Source of the DNA: Steroidobacteraceae bacterium
GTDB lineage: Bacteria; Pseudomonadota; Gammaproteobacteria; Steroidobacterales; Steroidobacteraceae
Reading direction: 5' to 3'
Assembly (NCBI GenBank): GCA_023253235.1
Contig: JALRHE010000111.1
Location: 1 to 20,674 of the forward strand
DNA: 20,674 nucleotides
Made by a program: the position numbers and the translations under genes. Below the pieces are notes generated by a model that saw nothing but the letters and a program-made list of their open reading frames with translations, did no database searches and had not been told where the DNA came from. Below are positions 1 through 6,965 of the stretch, in pieces. The stretch's first letter is position 1; the number at the start of each line of letters is the position of its first letter.

Positions 1-46
1 GGTCGTGGTGATCGTGGGCGTGATCGGCGTGTGCAGTGTTGGCCAT
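1..46 (-). CDS. ctaD: Cytochrome c oxidase subunit I, first 15 codons (partial)
   Basis: Only the N-terminus is in the window and the gene runs off the left edge. The ATG at 46 reads MANTAHADHAHDHHD, a His/Asp-rich start like those of many proteobacterial aa3-type subunit I proteins. It lies 50 bp downstream of the coxB stop on the same strand, which is where subunit I is expected. Subunit I carries haem a and the haem a3-CuB centre in the inner membrane. No diagnostic motif is visible in so short a piece, so the call rests on context and the His-rich start. No strong Shine-Dalgarno sequence is seen. Confidence 0.72.
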   Translation of the reverse strand, partial: MANTAHADHAHDHHD

Positions 47-96
47 GGTCTGGTTCGCTCTGGTTGAATTCTTTGGTGGACGTCGATGCGGCGTGT

Positions 97-960
97 TCAG
101 CCGCGCGGCGCGCTGCCGGTGGCGGCGCTGGCGACGGTCGGTGCGGTGGCCGCTTTCTGCGCGGCGATGAACGCCTGGTATTCGGCCTTCGTGACGACCT
201 TCACGACGATCGGCATGAAGCCGTGGTCACGGCCGCAGAGTTCGACGCACTGGCCGCGATAGGTGCCGGTCTGACCGGGCTTCACCTTGAACCACAATTC
301 ATTGACGGTGCCCGGGATGGCGTCTTTCTTGAGACCGAACGCCGGCACCCACCACGCATGAATCACGTCCTGCGAAGTGAGCAGCAAACGCACCTTCGTG
401 TCTTCGGGGACGACGAGCGGGTTGTCGACGTTCAAAAGATAATTTTCGACGGCGCGCGGATCTTTACCCGACTGCAGTTGACGCGTTTCGTTGCTGGTGC
501 GATCGAGGGTCGAGAAGAAGCTGACTTTCTCGTCGATGTAGTCGTATTGCCACTTCCACTGGTAGCCCGTGACTTTGATGCTGAGCTCGGTGTTACGAGT
601 ATCTTCGATGGCGATCAAGGTGCGCGCCGCCGGGATCGCCATGATCACGAGGATCACGACCGGGATCAGCGTCCAGATGATTTCGGCCTTCGTGCTATGG
701 GTGATCGACGTGTCGGGCACCGCGCCCTTGGACTTACGAAACGCAACCAGCGACCAAATCATCCAGCCGAACACGAACACACCGATCGCTACGCACCACC
801 AAAAAATGGTCATGTGCAGCGCATGGATTTGTTTGGACAACTCGGTCACGCCCACGGGCATGTTGAGGTTGCCCCATTCCGCGTGCGCCGCGAGAGGAGC
901 CAAAGCGGCAACCAGCGAGGCTGCGGCGGAACTCAGGACGTGTCGAATTTGTCTGCTCAT
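97..960 (-). CDS. coxB: Cytochrome c oxidase subunit II (CuA subunit)
   Basis: This subunit takes electrons from cytochrome c through a binuclear CuA centre and passes them to subunit I. The 287-residue reading has a signal peptide ending near AHA-EW (residue 27), two membrane helices (about 50-73 and 93-115), then a periplasmic cupredoxin domain. CuA ligands are all present: H201 in DVIHAWW, then C238-x-E240-x-C242-x3-H246-x2-M249 in QCVELCGRDHGFM. The aromatic electron-entry patch GYQWKWQYDY is at 132-141. There is no C-terminal cytochrome c domain, so this is an aa3-type rather than a caa3-type subunit. The frame can be extended to a GTG at 999 (300 residues), but the ATG at 960 places the signal peptide correctly and is preferred. 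The short Ala-rich tail is ordinary. Confidence 0.96.
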   Translation of the reverse strand: MSRQIRHVLSSAAASLVAALAPLAAHAEWGNLNMPVGVTELSKQIHALHMTIFWWCVAIGVFVFGWMIWSLVAFRKSKGAVPDTSITHSTKAEIIWTLIPVVILVIMAIPAARTLIAIEDTRNTELSIKVTGYQWKWQYDYIDEKVSFFSTLDRTSNETRQLQSGKDPRAVENYLLNVDNPLVVPEDTKVRLLLTSQDVIHAWWVPAFGLKKDAIPGTVNELWFKVKPGQTGTYRGQCVELCGRDHGFMPIVVKVVTKAEYQAFIAAQKAATAPTVASAATGSAPRG

Positions 961-1006
961 GGTCTGCTCAGTTCTCAAACGAAATCGGATGAACGACACC
1001 GCACAA

Positions 1007-1022
1007 GAGGCTGCGACGCCTC
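1007..1022 (-). other. Small hairpin between the DUF2244 gene and coxB
   Basis: GAGGC (1007-1011) and GCCTC (1018-1022) form a 5-bp perfect stem with a 6-nt loop in the 69-bp gap ahead of coxB. There is no T-run on either side, so it is not a convincing terminator. It could be an mRNA processing or stability element that sets different levels for the DUF2244 gene and the cox genes. It could equally be chance. Confidence 0.2.
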
Positions 1023-1029
1023 GAAAAAT

Positions 1030-1515
1030 TCATGGCGTGCCTCCGCCATGGGCGGGTAACGGGGGGGATTCATCCACGCGGCCGATCAGGCGCTTTAGTC
1101 GCAACGCCAGAGCCTGACGCTCCTGTTCGTTGAGAAAGGAGCCAATCTCGTGGCGGCGCCCATGCGACTCGACCGTTAGTCGACTCGGATGCAGCGGCGA
1201 ACCCCCGGCGCGGATTCTAACTTGCGCCCAGTGTCGCGGGAACACGACGCATGATTGTTCGGGTGGCCGGCAGTCTTCGATTTCCACCGTCTCGGACGAG
1301 ATCGTGATGGTCTGTTTTTCGTGGCGGCGCGCCATTGAGGTCCGCAGTGCCCAGAAGAGCAGCGCGAGCTCCGCGCCGGCGAAGGGGAGGATGGGCCAGT
1401 AGCCGATGAGGGTCAGCGGGATTGCCACCGACATCGACGCCACGCAGACGCTAACAAAGAACCAGCGCGCACCCTGAGGGCTCAGCGAACAGTTGGGCGA
1501 CAGCTCGATCCGCAT
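1030..1515 (-). CDS. DUF2244 family two-helix membrane protein
   Basis: The 161-residue protein has a short polar N-terminus, two closely spaced hydrophobic helices (about 17-36 and 40-57), and a cytoplasmic C-terminal domain of about 100 residues. That domain carries PRHWAQVRI and a basic HPSRLTVESHGRRHEIG segment. This architecture matches the DUF2244 family of small integral membrane proteins, often found beside cytochrome oxidase genes in proteobacteria; its biochemical role is not established. It sits just upstream of coxB on the same strand, 69 bp apart, and a promoter lies directly in front. I infer a link to oxidase biogenesis or function from position only. No metal-binding motif is visible, and it should not be called a known assembly factor. 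Confidence 0.78.
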   Translation of the reverse strand: MRIELSPNCSLSPQGARWFFVSVCVASMSVAIPLTLIGYWPILPFAGAELALLFWALRTSMARRHEKQTITISSETVEIEDCRPPEQSCVVFPRHWAQVRIRAGGSPLHPSRLTVESHGRRHEIGSFLNEQERQALALRLKRLIGRVDESPPLPAHGGGTP

Positions 1516-1558
1516 GGTCGGGGGCTGGCTCGGGGAGCGGGTGGTGGTTGGTGACCGG

Positions 1559-1587
1559 ATGCTAAGTCAAGCTCGAAAAACTATCAA
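1559..1587 (-). promoter_or_regulatory. Sigma70-like promoter for the DUF2244-coxB-ctaD unit
   Basis: On the minus strand the -35 TTGATA (1582-1587) is followed by a 17-bp spacer and the -10 TAGCAT (1559-1564). Transcription would begin near 1552, giving a leader of about 37 nt before the DUF2244 start at 1515. The site starts 11 bp after the bioD stop. No terminator is visible between them, so the cox unit may also receive read-through from the biotin operon. Confidence 0.5.
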
Positions 1588-1597
1588 TATCATGGAG

Positions 1598-2320
1598 TTA
1601 TGGAGAGTTTGCCCGGCTTTCGGACAACCATCCGAGACGCTTCAGGGCCGCCGTACCCGCTTCGAGTTCAGCCGATCGCGTCGGGTCGAAGCCAAGGTGC
1701 AGCAGTGGCTCGCTACCGAAGGTTCGGCGCAGCGTGGCGAGGTTTTCGGCTCGGCGCGGCATCGTCGGGTCGATCTCGCTGACCGCCCAGCCGGCGAGCT
1801 TGAGCCCTGATCTTTCAATCGCTTGGCGCGACAACATCGCGTGATTCAGACACCCGAGGCGCAGGCCTACGACCAGCAGGACCGGCAGGTTCAGCGTGCC
1901 GGCGAGGTCGGCGATGGTCAGCTCGGGCCCAAGTGGGGCAAACCAGCCACCTGCACCCTCGACCACCAGACAGTCGCATTTGGTTGCAAGATCCCGAGCA
2001 GCGACCTGAAGCTGCGCAGGATCCACCGTCACGCCGGCCTCCATGGCGGCGATATGGGGTGAGATCGCCGGCTCGAAACAGTAGGGATTGATCGCCGCGT
2101 AGCCGAACCCACCGCCCGCCGCCGCCAGTAGTTCGAGCGCATCGTCATTGCGCAACTCGCGATATCCGTCACCACGATCAAAGAATTCAGCGCCCGAGGC
2201 CACCGGCTTCATGGGTGCCATGACTAGACCAGCTTGGACGCCGGCTGCGAGTAGCGCTGTCGCGATCTTCGTTTTGCCGACTCCGGTATCGGTACCGGTG
2301 ATGAATAGCCCGCCCTTCAT
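1598..2320 (-). CDS. bioD: Dethiobiotin synthetase
   Basis: BioD closes the ureido ring: 7,8-diaminopelargonate + CO2 + ATP gives dethiobiotin in the cytoplasm. The 240-residue protein begins MKGGLFITGTDTGVGKT, with the family P-loop at residues 9-17 (K16). It also has MKPVASG (K38) and EGAGGWF (121-127), which match the usual nucleotide and substrate loops. Length fits E. coli BioD (about 225). The frame is open for another 149 codons upstream, but that part lies opposite bioC coding sequence and is Arg-rich nonsense. The ATG at 2320 overlaps the bioC stop (ATGA), with a GAGCGAGG-like ribosome site in front. It is the last gene of the biotin operon and ends in TAA without a visible terminator. 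Confidence 0.95.
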   Translation of the reverse strand: MKGGLFITGTDTGVGKTKIATALLAAGVQAGLVMAPMKPVASGAEFFDRGDGYRELRNDDALELLAAAGGGFGYAAINPYCFEPAISPHIAAMEAGVTVDPAQLQVAARDLATKCDCLVVEGAGGWFAPLGPELTIADLAGTLNLPVLLVVGLRLGCLNHAMLSRQAIERSGLKLAGWAVSEIDPTMPRRAENLATLRRTFGSEPLLHLGFDPTRSAELEAGTAALKRLGWLSESRANSP

Positions 2321-3201
2321 TTTCGATACCTCGCTCCCGGCTTCGGAAACGGCACGATGATCTCGCTCGCATCGTGGGACGACTCCGTCAGTTGGGTCGG
2401 TGCGCCGAAAGCGGCACCATAGACGATCTCCCAAGTAGCCGCGATATCGCTTTTGCCACGTGAACGCGGGTAGGCGTCGCTCACAGCTTGAAGAACACGA
2501 GGGCTGGTAAGCCCGCGAGGCCGTTCTCTCGCGGCGTTTCCAGCGCCTATTTCTTTGATACTGCGCATGAGCGAAATCGGATCTGAGTAAGTCAACGAGT
2601 GTCGATCCACATCCAGTACGGGTTCGCGCAATCCTGCCCGTGTCAACGCCGATCCGATATCGTGCATGTCGAAGAATTCGTGGACGCGCTGATTCGTATC
2701 GACGGTAGCCCAGGCGGCGCGCAGTTCTTGCAGCGTGCCGACGCCAAAAGTGCTGAAAACGAACCACCCCTGCGGTGACAGCACGCGCCGAACTTCGGCA
2801 AAGACCTCATCGAGATCGCACCACTGCAACATCAAGTTACTGAAAATCAGATCGACACTACCCGATCGAAATGGCAATCGATGTGCATCGACCACCGCCG
2901 CTTCGATACGTTTGGATGTTCGTAACCGATCAAGCCAGCCACTCGCTTTCTGCGCGTGCTGCAGCATGCCAAGAGAAAGATCGGCCGCCACCACCGTCGC
3001 TGTCGGATAGCGTGCTTTCAAGTCGCGTGTGGCTGCAGCCGTACCAGCACCCAGGTCGATGACGACTGTTGGTGTCGTCGAGAAATGCTCCAGCCTCTCG
3101 AGCAGTTCTCGACGAACGGTGCGCTGCAATACTGCAGCCTCATCGTAGCGGCCGCTCGCCGATCCAAAAGCTTTACCGAGTGCGCGACGGTCGATGCTCA
3201 C
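2317..3201 (-). CDS. bioC: Malonyl-ACP O-methyltransferase
   Basis: BioC methylates the free carboxyl of malonyl-ACP with S-adenosylmethionine. This disguises it so that the fatty-acid synthesis cycle can build the pimeloyl chain of biotin. From the GTG at 3201 the protein has 294 residues. The N-terminal AFGSASGRYDEAAVLQR (10-27) is the BioC signature. SAM motif I is VVIDLGAGT (46-54), the acidic ribose contact is AADLS (72-76), and SNLMLQW (121-127) follows. The GTG shares bases with the bioH stop (GTGA), so translation is probably coupled. A longer reading with 88 more upstream codons exists but falls in bioH antisense sense space and lacks BioC character. Length is somewhat above the E. 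coli 251, mostly in the C-terminal half. Confidence 0.93.
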   Translation of the reverse strand: MSIDRRALGKAFGSASGRYDEAAVLQRTVRRELLERLEHFSTTPTVVIDLGAGTAAATRDLKARYPTATVVAADLSLGMLQHAQKASGWLDRLRTSKRIEAAVVDAHRLPFRSGSVDLIFSNLMLQWCDLDEVFAEVRRVLSPQGWFVFSTFGVGTLQELRAAWATVDTNQRVHEFFDMHDIGSALTRAGLREPVLDVDRHSLTYSDPISLMRSIKEIGAGNAARERPRGLTSPRVLQAVSDAYPRSRGKSDIAATWEIVYGAAFGAPTQLTESSHDASEIIVPFPKPGARYRK

Positions 3202-3989
3202 GATGCGAGCTCCGCCGCAAATTCCTGAATCAGTTCCACGACTTCGTGGACATGCGAAATGAACGGCGCATGCCCGCAACGCGGCAGTTCTTGATAGCGG
3301 GCATTCGGGATCATGGCGGCCATGGCTTGCGTCGCACCCGGATGCACGACCCGATCGTATTGACCTGCAATGACCAGCGTCGGCGCTTGAATGAGCGGTA
3401 AGCGCGGTCGTTGATCGATCTGGTGCAGCAAGCGTAACGAGCGCAGCAGAGTCGCTGGCTGACACTCGCCTTGTGCGAGCAACGCGTTGCGCAGGTTGGT
3501 GAGGGTTTCTTCCGCTTGCATGCTGCCACGCACCTGCAACGACAGAAAATCGTTGACGGTTCGGCGGTAGTCGTCACGAAGGTGACGCCCGAGCGCGTCC
3601 AGTGCTGCCGGGTTCGCCCCGTGCGGCCAGTCGTCGCTACGGGCGAATTTTGGGGTTGCGCTGATCAGAATCAGTCCCTGGATACGCTCGGGTGCTCGCG
3701 CAGCGATTTCCATCGAGATTTTCGCGCCCAAAGACCAGCCGAGCAGCACGGAGCGATCCGGCATTTCTTTGAGAATGAAATCGGCGACTTTACCGATATC
3801 CCAGGCACCGTCTTCCTGATCGCCGTAAATATCGGAGGGTTCCGGCGCGCGCCCATGTCCTGGTAGGTCGAAACGTGCGATATCGAAGCGCGGTTGGGAA
3901 GCCGGCGCCTCGAGTTCTTCCACCAACTCGTCGAACACTCGCAGATTGAGTGCCCAGCCGTGCAACATCACGAGCGGAGTCGCGTTCAT
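3198..3989 (-). CDS. bioH: Pimeloyl-ACP methyl ester carboxylesterase
   Basis: BioH removes the methyl group that BioC added, freeing pimeloyl-ACP and ending chain elongation. The 263-residue alpha/beta hydrolase shows HGWALN (10-15, oxyanion region), the nucleophile elbow GWSLG (S86), the acid D212 in AGQYDR, and the catalytic H240 in RCGHAPF. Length and motif spacing match E. coli BioH (256). The ATG at 3989 overlaps the bioF stop by four bases (ATGA), and its own stop overlaps the bioC start. Position between bioF and bioC distinguishes it from generic esterases. The BioC-BioH pair shows that this organism makes pimelate by the E. coli-type methyl-ester route. Confidence 0.95.
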   Translation of the reverse strand: MNATPLVMLHGWALNLRVFDELVEELEAPASQPRFDIARFDLPGHGRAPEPSDIYGDQEDGAWDIGKVADFILKEMPDRSVLLGWSLGAKISMEIAARAPERIQGLILISATPKFARSDDWPHGANPAALDALGRHLRDDYRRTVNDFLSLQVRGSMQAEETLTNLRNALLAQGECQPATLLRSLRLLHQIDQRPRLPLIQAPTLVIAGQYDRVVHPGATQAMAAMIPNARYQELPRCGHAPFISHVHEVVELIQEFAAELAS

Positions 3990-5158
3990 GTCGAGCGTTC
4001 CTGTAAGGACGTTTGCGAGATCGCTCCTTCCACTGCGGCGAGCAATCGTTCGACGTCATCAACTTGATGATGGGCATTGAGCGTGATGCGAAGACGGGCG
4101 CTACCTTCAGGTACGGTTGGCGGGCGAATCGCAGCCACGTGAAATCCCTGCTTTCGCAGGTAAGCACTAGCTTGCAATGCCGCTGCAGAGGAGCCGCAGA
4201 TGACTGGCTGGATGGCGGTCATGGATGGCATCAACTCGATGCCGCGCCGCTCGGCTCCGTTTCGGAACAGCCGGATCAGCTCGTGCAACTTTTCTCGACG
4301 CCAACGCTCTCGCTCGACGAGCTGTAAGGCACAACGTGTGGCTGCAGCGATTGGTGGTGGCAAAGCCGTGGTATAGATATAGGTGCGCGCACTCTGGATC
4401 AGCCAGTCGATCAATGCCGATTCACCGGCAACGAAGGCGCCGAAAGTACCGAATGCTTTGCCGAAAGTGCCGATCAACACCGGCACGGCTTTTTGATCGA
4501 GATGCTGTTGTTCGCAAACGCCACGACCTTCCGTACCAACGACACCGAGGCCGTGCGCATCATCGACCACAAGCCATGCGGACTCCGCTTGAGCGAGCTC
4601 GGCGAGCGCAGCCACGGGCGCGATGTCGCCGTCCATGCTGAAAACACCGTCGGTTGCGATAACGGCTCCGGCTTTGGGGTGTTCGCTTCGGAACTGTCTC
4701 AGCGCGGAAGCGGCCGCCTCAGCATCATTGTGCGGATAGCGCTTGAATTCGCGGGTACGGGCGAGCAGTGCCGCGTCGATCAAAGAGGCGTGATTCAGAC
4801 GATCCTGCAGGATGAGATCGTCGCGCTCAGCGAGTGCGGTGATGACACCGAGATTCGCCATATAGCCGGTGGAGAACACGATCGCTCGTTCGCGGCCCGT
4901 GAAATCGGCGAGCGCGCGTTCAAGCGAATCGTGCTCGGGATCGTGCCCACTGACGAGATGTGATGCACCGGCGCCGACTGCACCGTGATTTGCCGCGTCG
5001 ATCAGCGCAGAACGCACCATGGGGTGTGTTCGCAGACCGAGATAATCGTTGCTGCAAAAGTCGATCGCTCCAGCGGGCACGCTGTGTCGACGCCGGCGCA
5101 GTTGGCGAGCGTCGAGCGAATTCAGCGCATCGGCGAGTGCCTCAGGCGTGCGACGCAC
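3986..5158 (-). CDS. bioF: 8-amino-7-oxononanoate synthase
   Basis: BioF is a PLP enzyme that condenses pimeloyl-ACP with L-alanine to give 8-amino-7-oxononanoate. The 390-residue protein is of normal family length. It shows DFCSNDYLGL (33-42), STGYMAN (96-102), LNHASL (H123, stacking on PLP), VVDDAHGLG (197-205, with D200/H202 contacting PLP) and the Schiff-base lysine in GTFGKAFG (K234). The start chosen is GTG at 5158, inside the last codons of bioB (17-nt overlap), with GGGGTGAT a few bases ahead. The stop overlaps the bioH start. Confidence 0.96.
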   Translation of the reverse strand: MRRTPEALADALNSLDARQLRRRRHSVPAGAIDFCSNDYLGLRTHPMVRSALIDAANHGAVGAGASHLVSGHDPEHDSLERALADFTGRERAIVFSTGYMANLGVITALAERDDLILQDRLNHASLIDAALLARTREFKRYPHNDAEAAASALRQFRSEHPKAGAVIATDGVFSMDGDIAPVAALAELAQAESAWLVVDDAHGLGVVGTEGRGVCEQQHLDQKAVPVLIGTFGKAFGTFGAFVAGESALIDWLIQSARTYIYTTALPPPIAAATRCALQLVERERWRREKLHELIRLFRNGAERRGIELMPSMTAIQPVICGSSAAALQASAYLRKQGFHVAAIRPPTVPEGSARLRITLNAHHQVDDVERLLAAVEGAISQTSLQERST

Positions 5159-6116
5159 CGATCACCCCGGGTGCTGTGCGCATACCGAGACGATCGAGCA
5201 AGCGTCGATCGTGCTCGACGTCAGGATTACCGGTGGTCAGCAGTTTTTCGCCGTAAAAGATCGAGTTTGCACCCGCGAGGAAGGCGAGTGCCTGCAACTC
5301 ATCCGACATTTGTTCGCGCCCGGCGGATAATCTGACGGCAGAGCTCGGCATCAAAATTCGCGCGACAGCAATGGTACGGATGAAGTCGAACGGATCGATC
5401 GGTGCTTGATCGGCCAACGGCGTTCCGGGCACGGCGACGAGTTGGTTGATGGGCACGCTTTCCGGGTGCTGTTCAAGATTGGCGAGTACCTGCAGCATGC
5501 GGGCGCGATCACGCACGGTTTCGCCCATACCGACGATGCCACCGCAGCACACGCTCATGCCCGCTTCACGTACTGCTTCCAGCGTGTCGAGACGGTCTTG
5601 GAAATCGCGCGTGGTGATGATCTTGTCGTAAAACTCGGGCGAGGTGTCGATGTTGTGGTTGTAGTAATCGAGGCCTGCGTCACGTAATTCGCGCGCTTGT
5701 TCCTTGTTGAGCATGCCGAGGGTGGCGCAGGTCTCCATGCCGAGCTCGCGCACACCGCGAATCATCGCCGACATGACTTCGATGTCCCGCTTCTTCGGTG
5801 AGCGCCAAGCAGCGCCCATGCAAAACCGCGTCGCGCCGGCTTCACGCGCTGCGCGGGCGCGGGTCACGACATCGTCGACGGCCATCAAGGCCTCGCGGTC
5901 GAGACCGGTGTCGTAACGCACGCTTTGCGGGCAGTAGGCGCAGTCCTCCGGGCAGGCTCCAGTCTTGACCGACAGCAAGGTACTCATCTGTACGGTGTTG
6001 GCAGGGTGATGTTCGCGATGCACCGTCTGTGCCTGATGAATGAGGTCCGCGAACGGGAGTGCGAACAGGGCTTCGACTTCGTCGACGGTCCAGTCGTGGC
6101 GGGGCGCAATCGTCAT
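5142..6116 (-). CDS. bioB: Biotin synthase (radical SAM)
   Basis: BioB inserts sulfur into dethiobiotin to form biotin. The 324-residue protein has the radical SAM [4Fe-4S] motif C55-x3-C59-x2-C62 in GACPEDCAYCPQ. It also has the auxiliary [2Fe-2S] cluster ligands C99, C130, C190 and the rare arginine ligand R262 in VRLSAGRE. YNHNIDTSPE (152-161) and GGIVGMGET (192-200) are standard BioB blocks. It is the first gene of the operon: the ATG at 6116 follows ACGGAAAT, and a TTGACA promoter with an inverted repeat lies about 80-110 bp upstream. bioF starts inside its 3' end. No bioA is present in the window, so the aminotransferase step must be encoded elsewhere. Confidence 0.97.
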   Translation of the reverse strand: MTIAPRHDWTVDEVEALFALPFADLIHQAQTVHREHHPANTVQMSTLLSVKTGACPEDCAYCPQSVRYDTGLDREALMAVDDVVTRARAAREAGATRFCMGAAWRSPKKRDIEVMSAMIRGVRELGMETCATLGMLNKEQARELRDAGLDYYNHNIDTSPEFYDKIITTRDFQDRLDTLEAVREAGMSVCCGGIVGMGETVRDRARMLQVLANLEQHPESVPINQLVAVPGTPLADQAPIDPFDFIRTIAVARILMPSSAVRLSAGREQMSDELQALAFLAGANSIFYGEKLLTTGNPDVEHDRRLLDRLGMRTAPGVIGASHA

Positions 6117-6179
6117 GGCATTTCCGTTTGTGGTCTAGATGAGCCGAAACGGGTTTTGCCCAAGGTGGAAGGGCATCTG

Positions 6180-6222
6180 CAGGCTTCGGGGATGACGATG
6201 TTCCTTGCCACTCCGAAGCCTG
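6180..6222. promoter_or_regulatory. Perfect 10-bp inverted repeat over the bioB promoter; candidate operator
   Basis: CAGGCTTCGG (6180-6189) and CCGAAGCCTG (6213-6222) are exact reverse complements separated by 23 bp. The right arm overlaps the edge of the -35 and the spacer of the bioB promoter, and the left arm falls at about the transcription start. Binding there would block RNA polymerase, as expected for a biotin repressor operator. The sequence does not resemble the E. coli BirA operator (TTGTAAACC and its complement), so if it is a biotin operator the recognition sequence differs. It could also be a site for another regulator, or a stem-loop in a comF leader. Confidence 0.4.
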
Positions 6223-6226
6223 TCAA
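6198..6226 (-). promoter_or_regulatory. Promoter of the bioBFHCD operon
   Basis: On the minus strand a consensus -35 TTGACA (6221-6226) is followed by a 17-bp spacer and a -10-like GAACAT (6198-6203; three of six consensus bases, including the conserved A2 and T6). Initiation near 6191 would leave a leader of about 75 nt before the bioB ATG. The perfect -35 and correct spacing support the call. The weak -10 limits confidence. Confidence 0.42.
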
Positions 6227-6314
6227 CCTCAACCCCTTGATCGAGTCGACAATCGAATGGCTCGATCGGCGCTCCGGAGTCGTTGGCAACGAGTCGCTCG
6301 TTCAGCTGCCTTGG

Positions 6315-6965
6315 ATGTTTCGTTGGGGATTCCGACTCTGGCCAGCCCGATGTCTCGTTTGTGGCGGAGCGTCGGATCTGCGCTACCTCGATATCTGTCG
6401 TGCTTGCCTGTGGACACTGCCTTTCATCGGCAGTTCGGCGACCGACGTGGTTCCGCTGCGCTACGCACCGCCCGTCGACGACGGTTTACGTGCCTTGAAG
6501 TTCCATGCCGACTGGCGTTGGGCGGCCATCTTCGGCGCAATACTCGCCGGTTGGTCACAAGCGAGCGGTGCCGCGCCCGTATCTTTTCTAGTGCCGATGC
6601 CGCTGCATGCGGCACGCAGGGCCGAGCGAGGTTTCAACCAAGCGGCGCAGATCGCGAAGTTCGCCGCCCTCTGGCTCGGCGTTGCGGTTGATCAACGCAC
6701 TTTGATCCGTGCTCGCCCGACCCGTCCCCAGACCACCTTGTCGGCTGCTCGGCGTCGCGACAACGTGCAGGGTGCCTTTGAGCGACATCCTGCATCTCGA
6801 ATTCGAGCAGGGCACTCAATCGTCATCGCGCTGGTTGATGACGTGCGCACAACCGGCGCTACCCTCGATACGGCGAGCGCCGAATTGGAATCGGTACCGG
6901 GAGTGACCGTTCAGCGTTGGGCGGTTGCGAGTGCGATGCCGACGAAAACGACGAGCCCTGCCTGA
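6315..6965 (+). CDS. comF: ComF family protein (phosphoribosyltransferase fold)
   Basis: This 216-residue reading starts at ATG 6315 (MFRWGFRLWPARCLVCGG). It has the ComF N-terminal zinc finger CLVC...CRAC and a middle block with ALKFHADW. A type I phosphoribosyltransferase domain follows, whose PRPP loop is VDDVRTTGATL. ComF/GntX proteins have been linked to DNA uptake and transformation; the molecular reaction is uncertain. The gene is divergent from bioB, a common arrangement in gammaproteobacteria. The frame is open far upstream. ATG 6192 is an alternative start (257 residues) but would put the bioB promoter repeat inside the gene, and typical ComF proteins begin shortly before the zinc finger. 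The last 55 nt overlap the 3' end of ubiA on the other strand. Confidence 0.88.
   Translation: MFRWGFRLWPARCLVCGGASDLRYLDICRACLWTLPFIGSSATDVVPLRYAPPVDDGLRALKFHADWRWAAIFGAILAGWSQASGAAPVSFLVPMPLHAARRAERGFNQAAQIAKFAALWLGVAVDQRTLIRARPTRPQTTLSAARRRDNVQGAFERHPASRIRAGHSIVIALVDDVRTTGATLDTASAELESVPGVTVQRWAVASAMPTKTTSPA

Noticed and set aside
961..999. coxB start at GTG 999
   Set aside because: It adds 13 residues ahead of a signal peptide that is well formed from the ATG at 960.
31..1059. 342-codon plus-strand open frame opposite coxB
   Set aside because: Antisense to the CuA domain and signal peptide of coxB. It is rich in Arg, His and Asp with no hydrophobic core pattern.
2321..2767. 149-codon N-terminal extension of bioD
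   Set aside because: The P-loop of BioD is normally about 8 residues from the start. The extension overlaps bioC and is Arg-rich with no family similarity.
3202..3465. 88-codon N-terminal extension of bioC
   Set aside because: It overlaps bioH, lacks BioC character, and a GTG coupled to the bioH stop gives a family-typical start.
5925..6191. Upstream extension of comF into bioB antisense
   Set aside because: ComF proteins begin close to the zinc finger, and the extension is antisense to BioB and to its promoter region.
6117..6314. Classical BirA operator
   Set aside because: No TTGTAAACC or GGTTTACAA half-site is present on either strand of the bioB upstream region.
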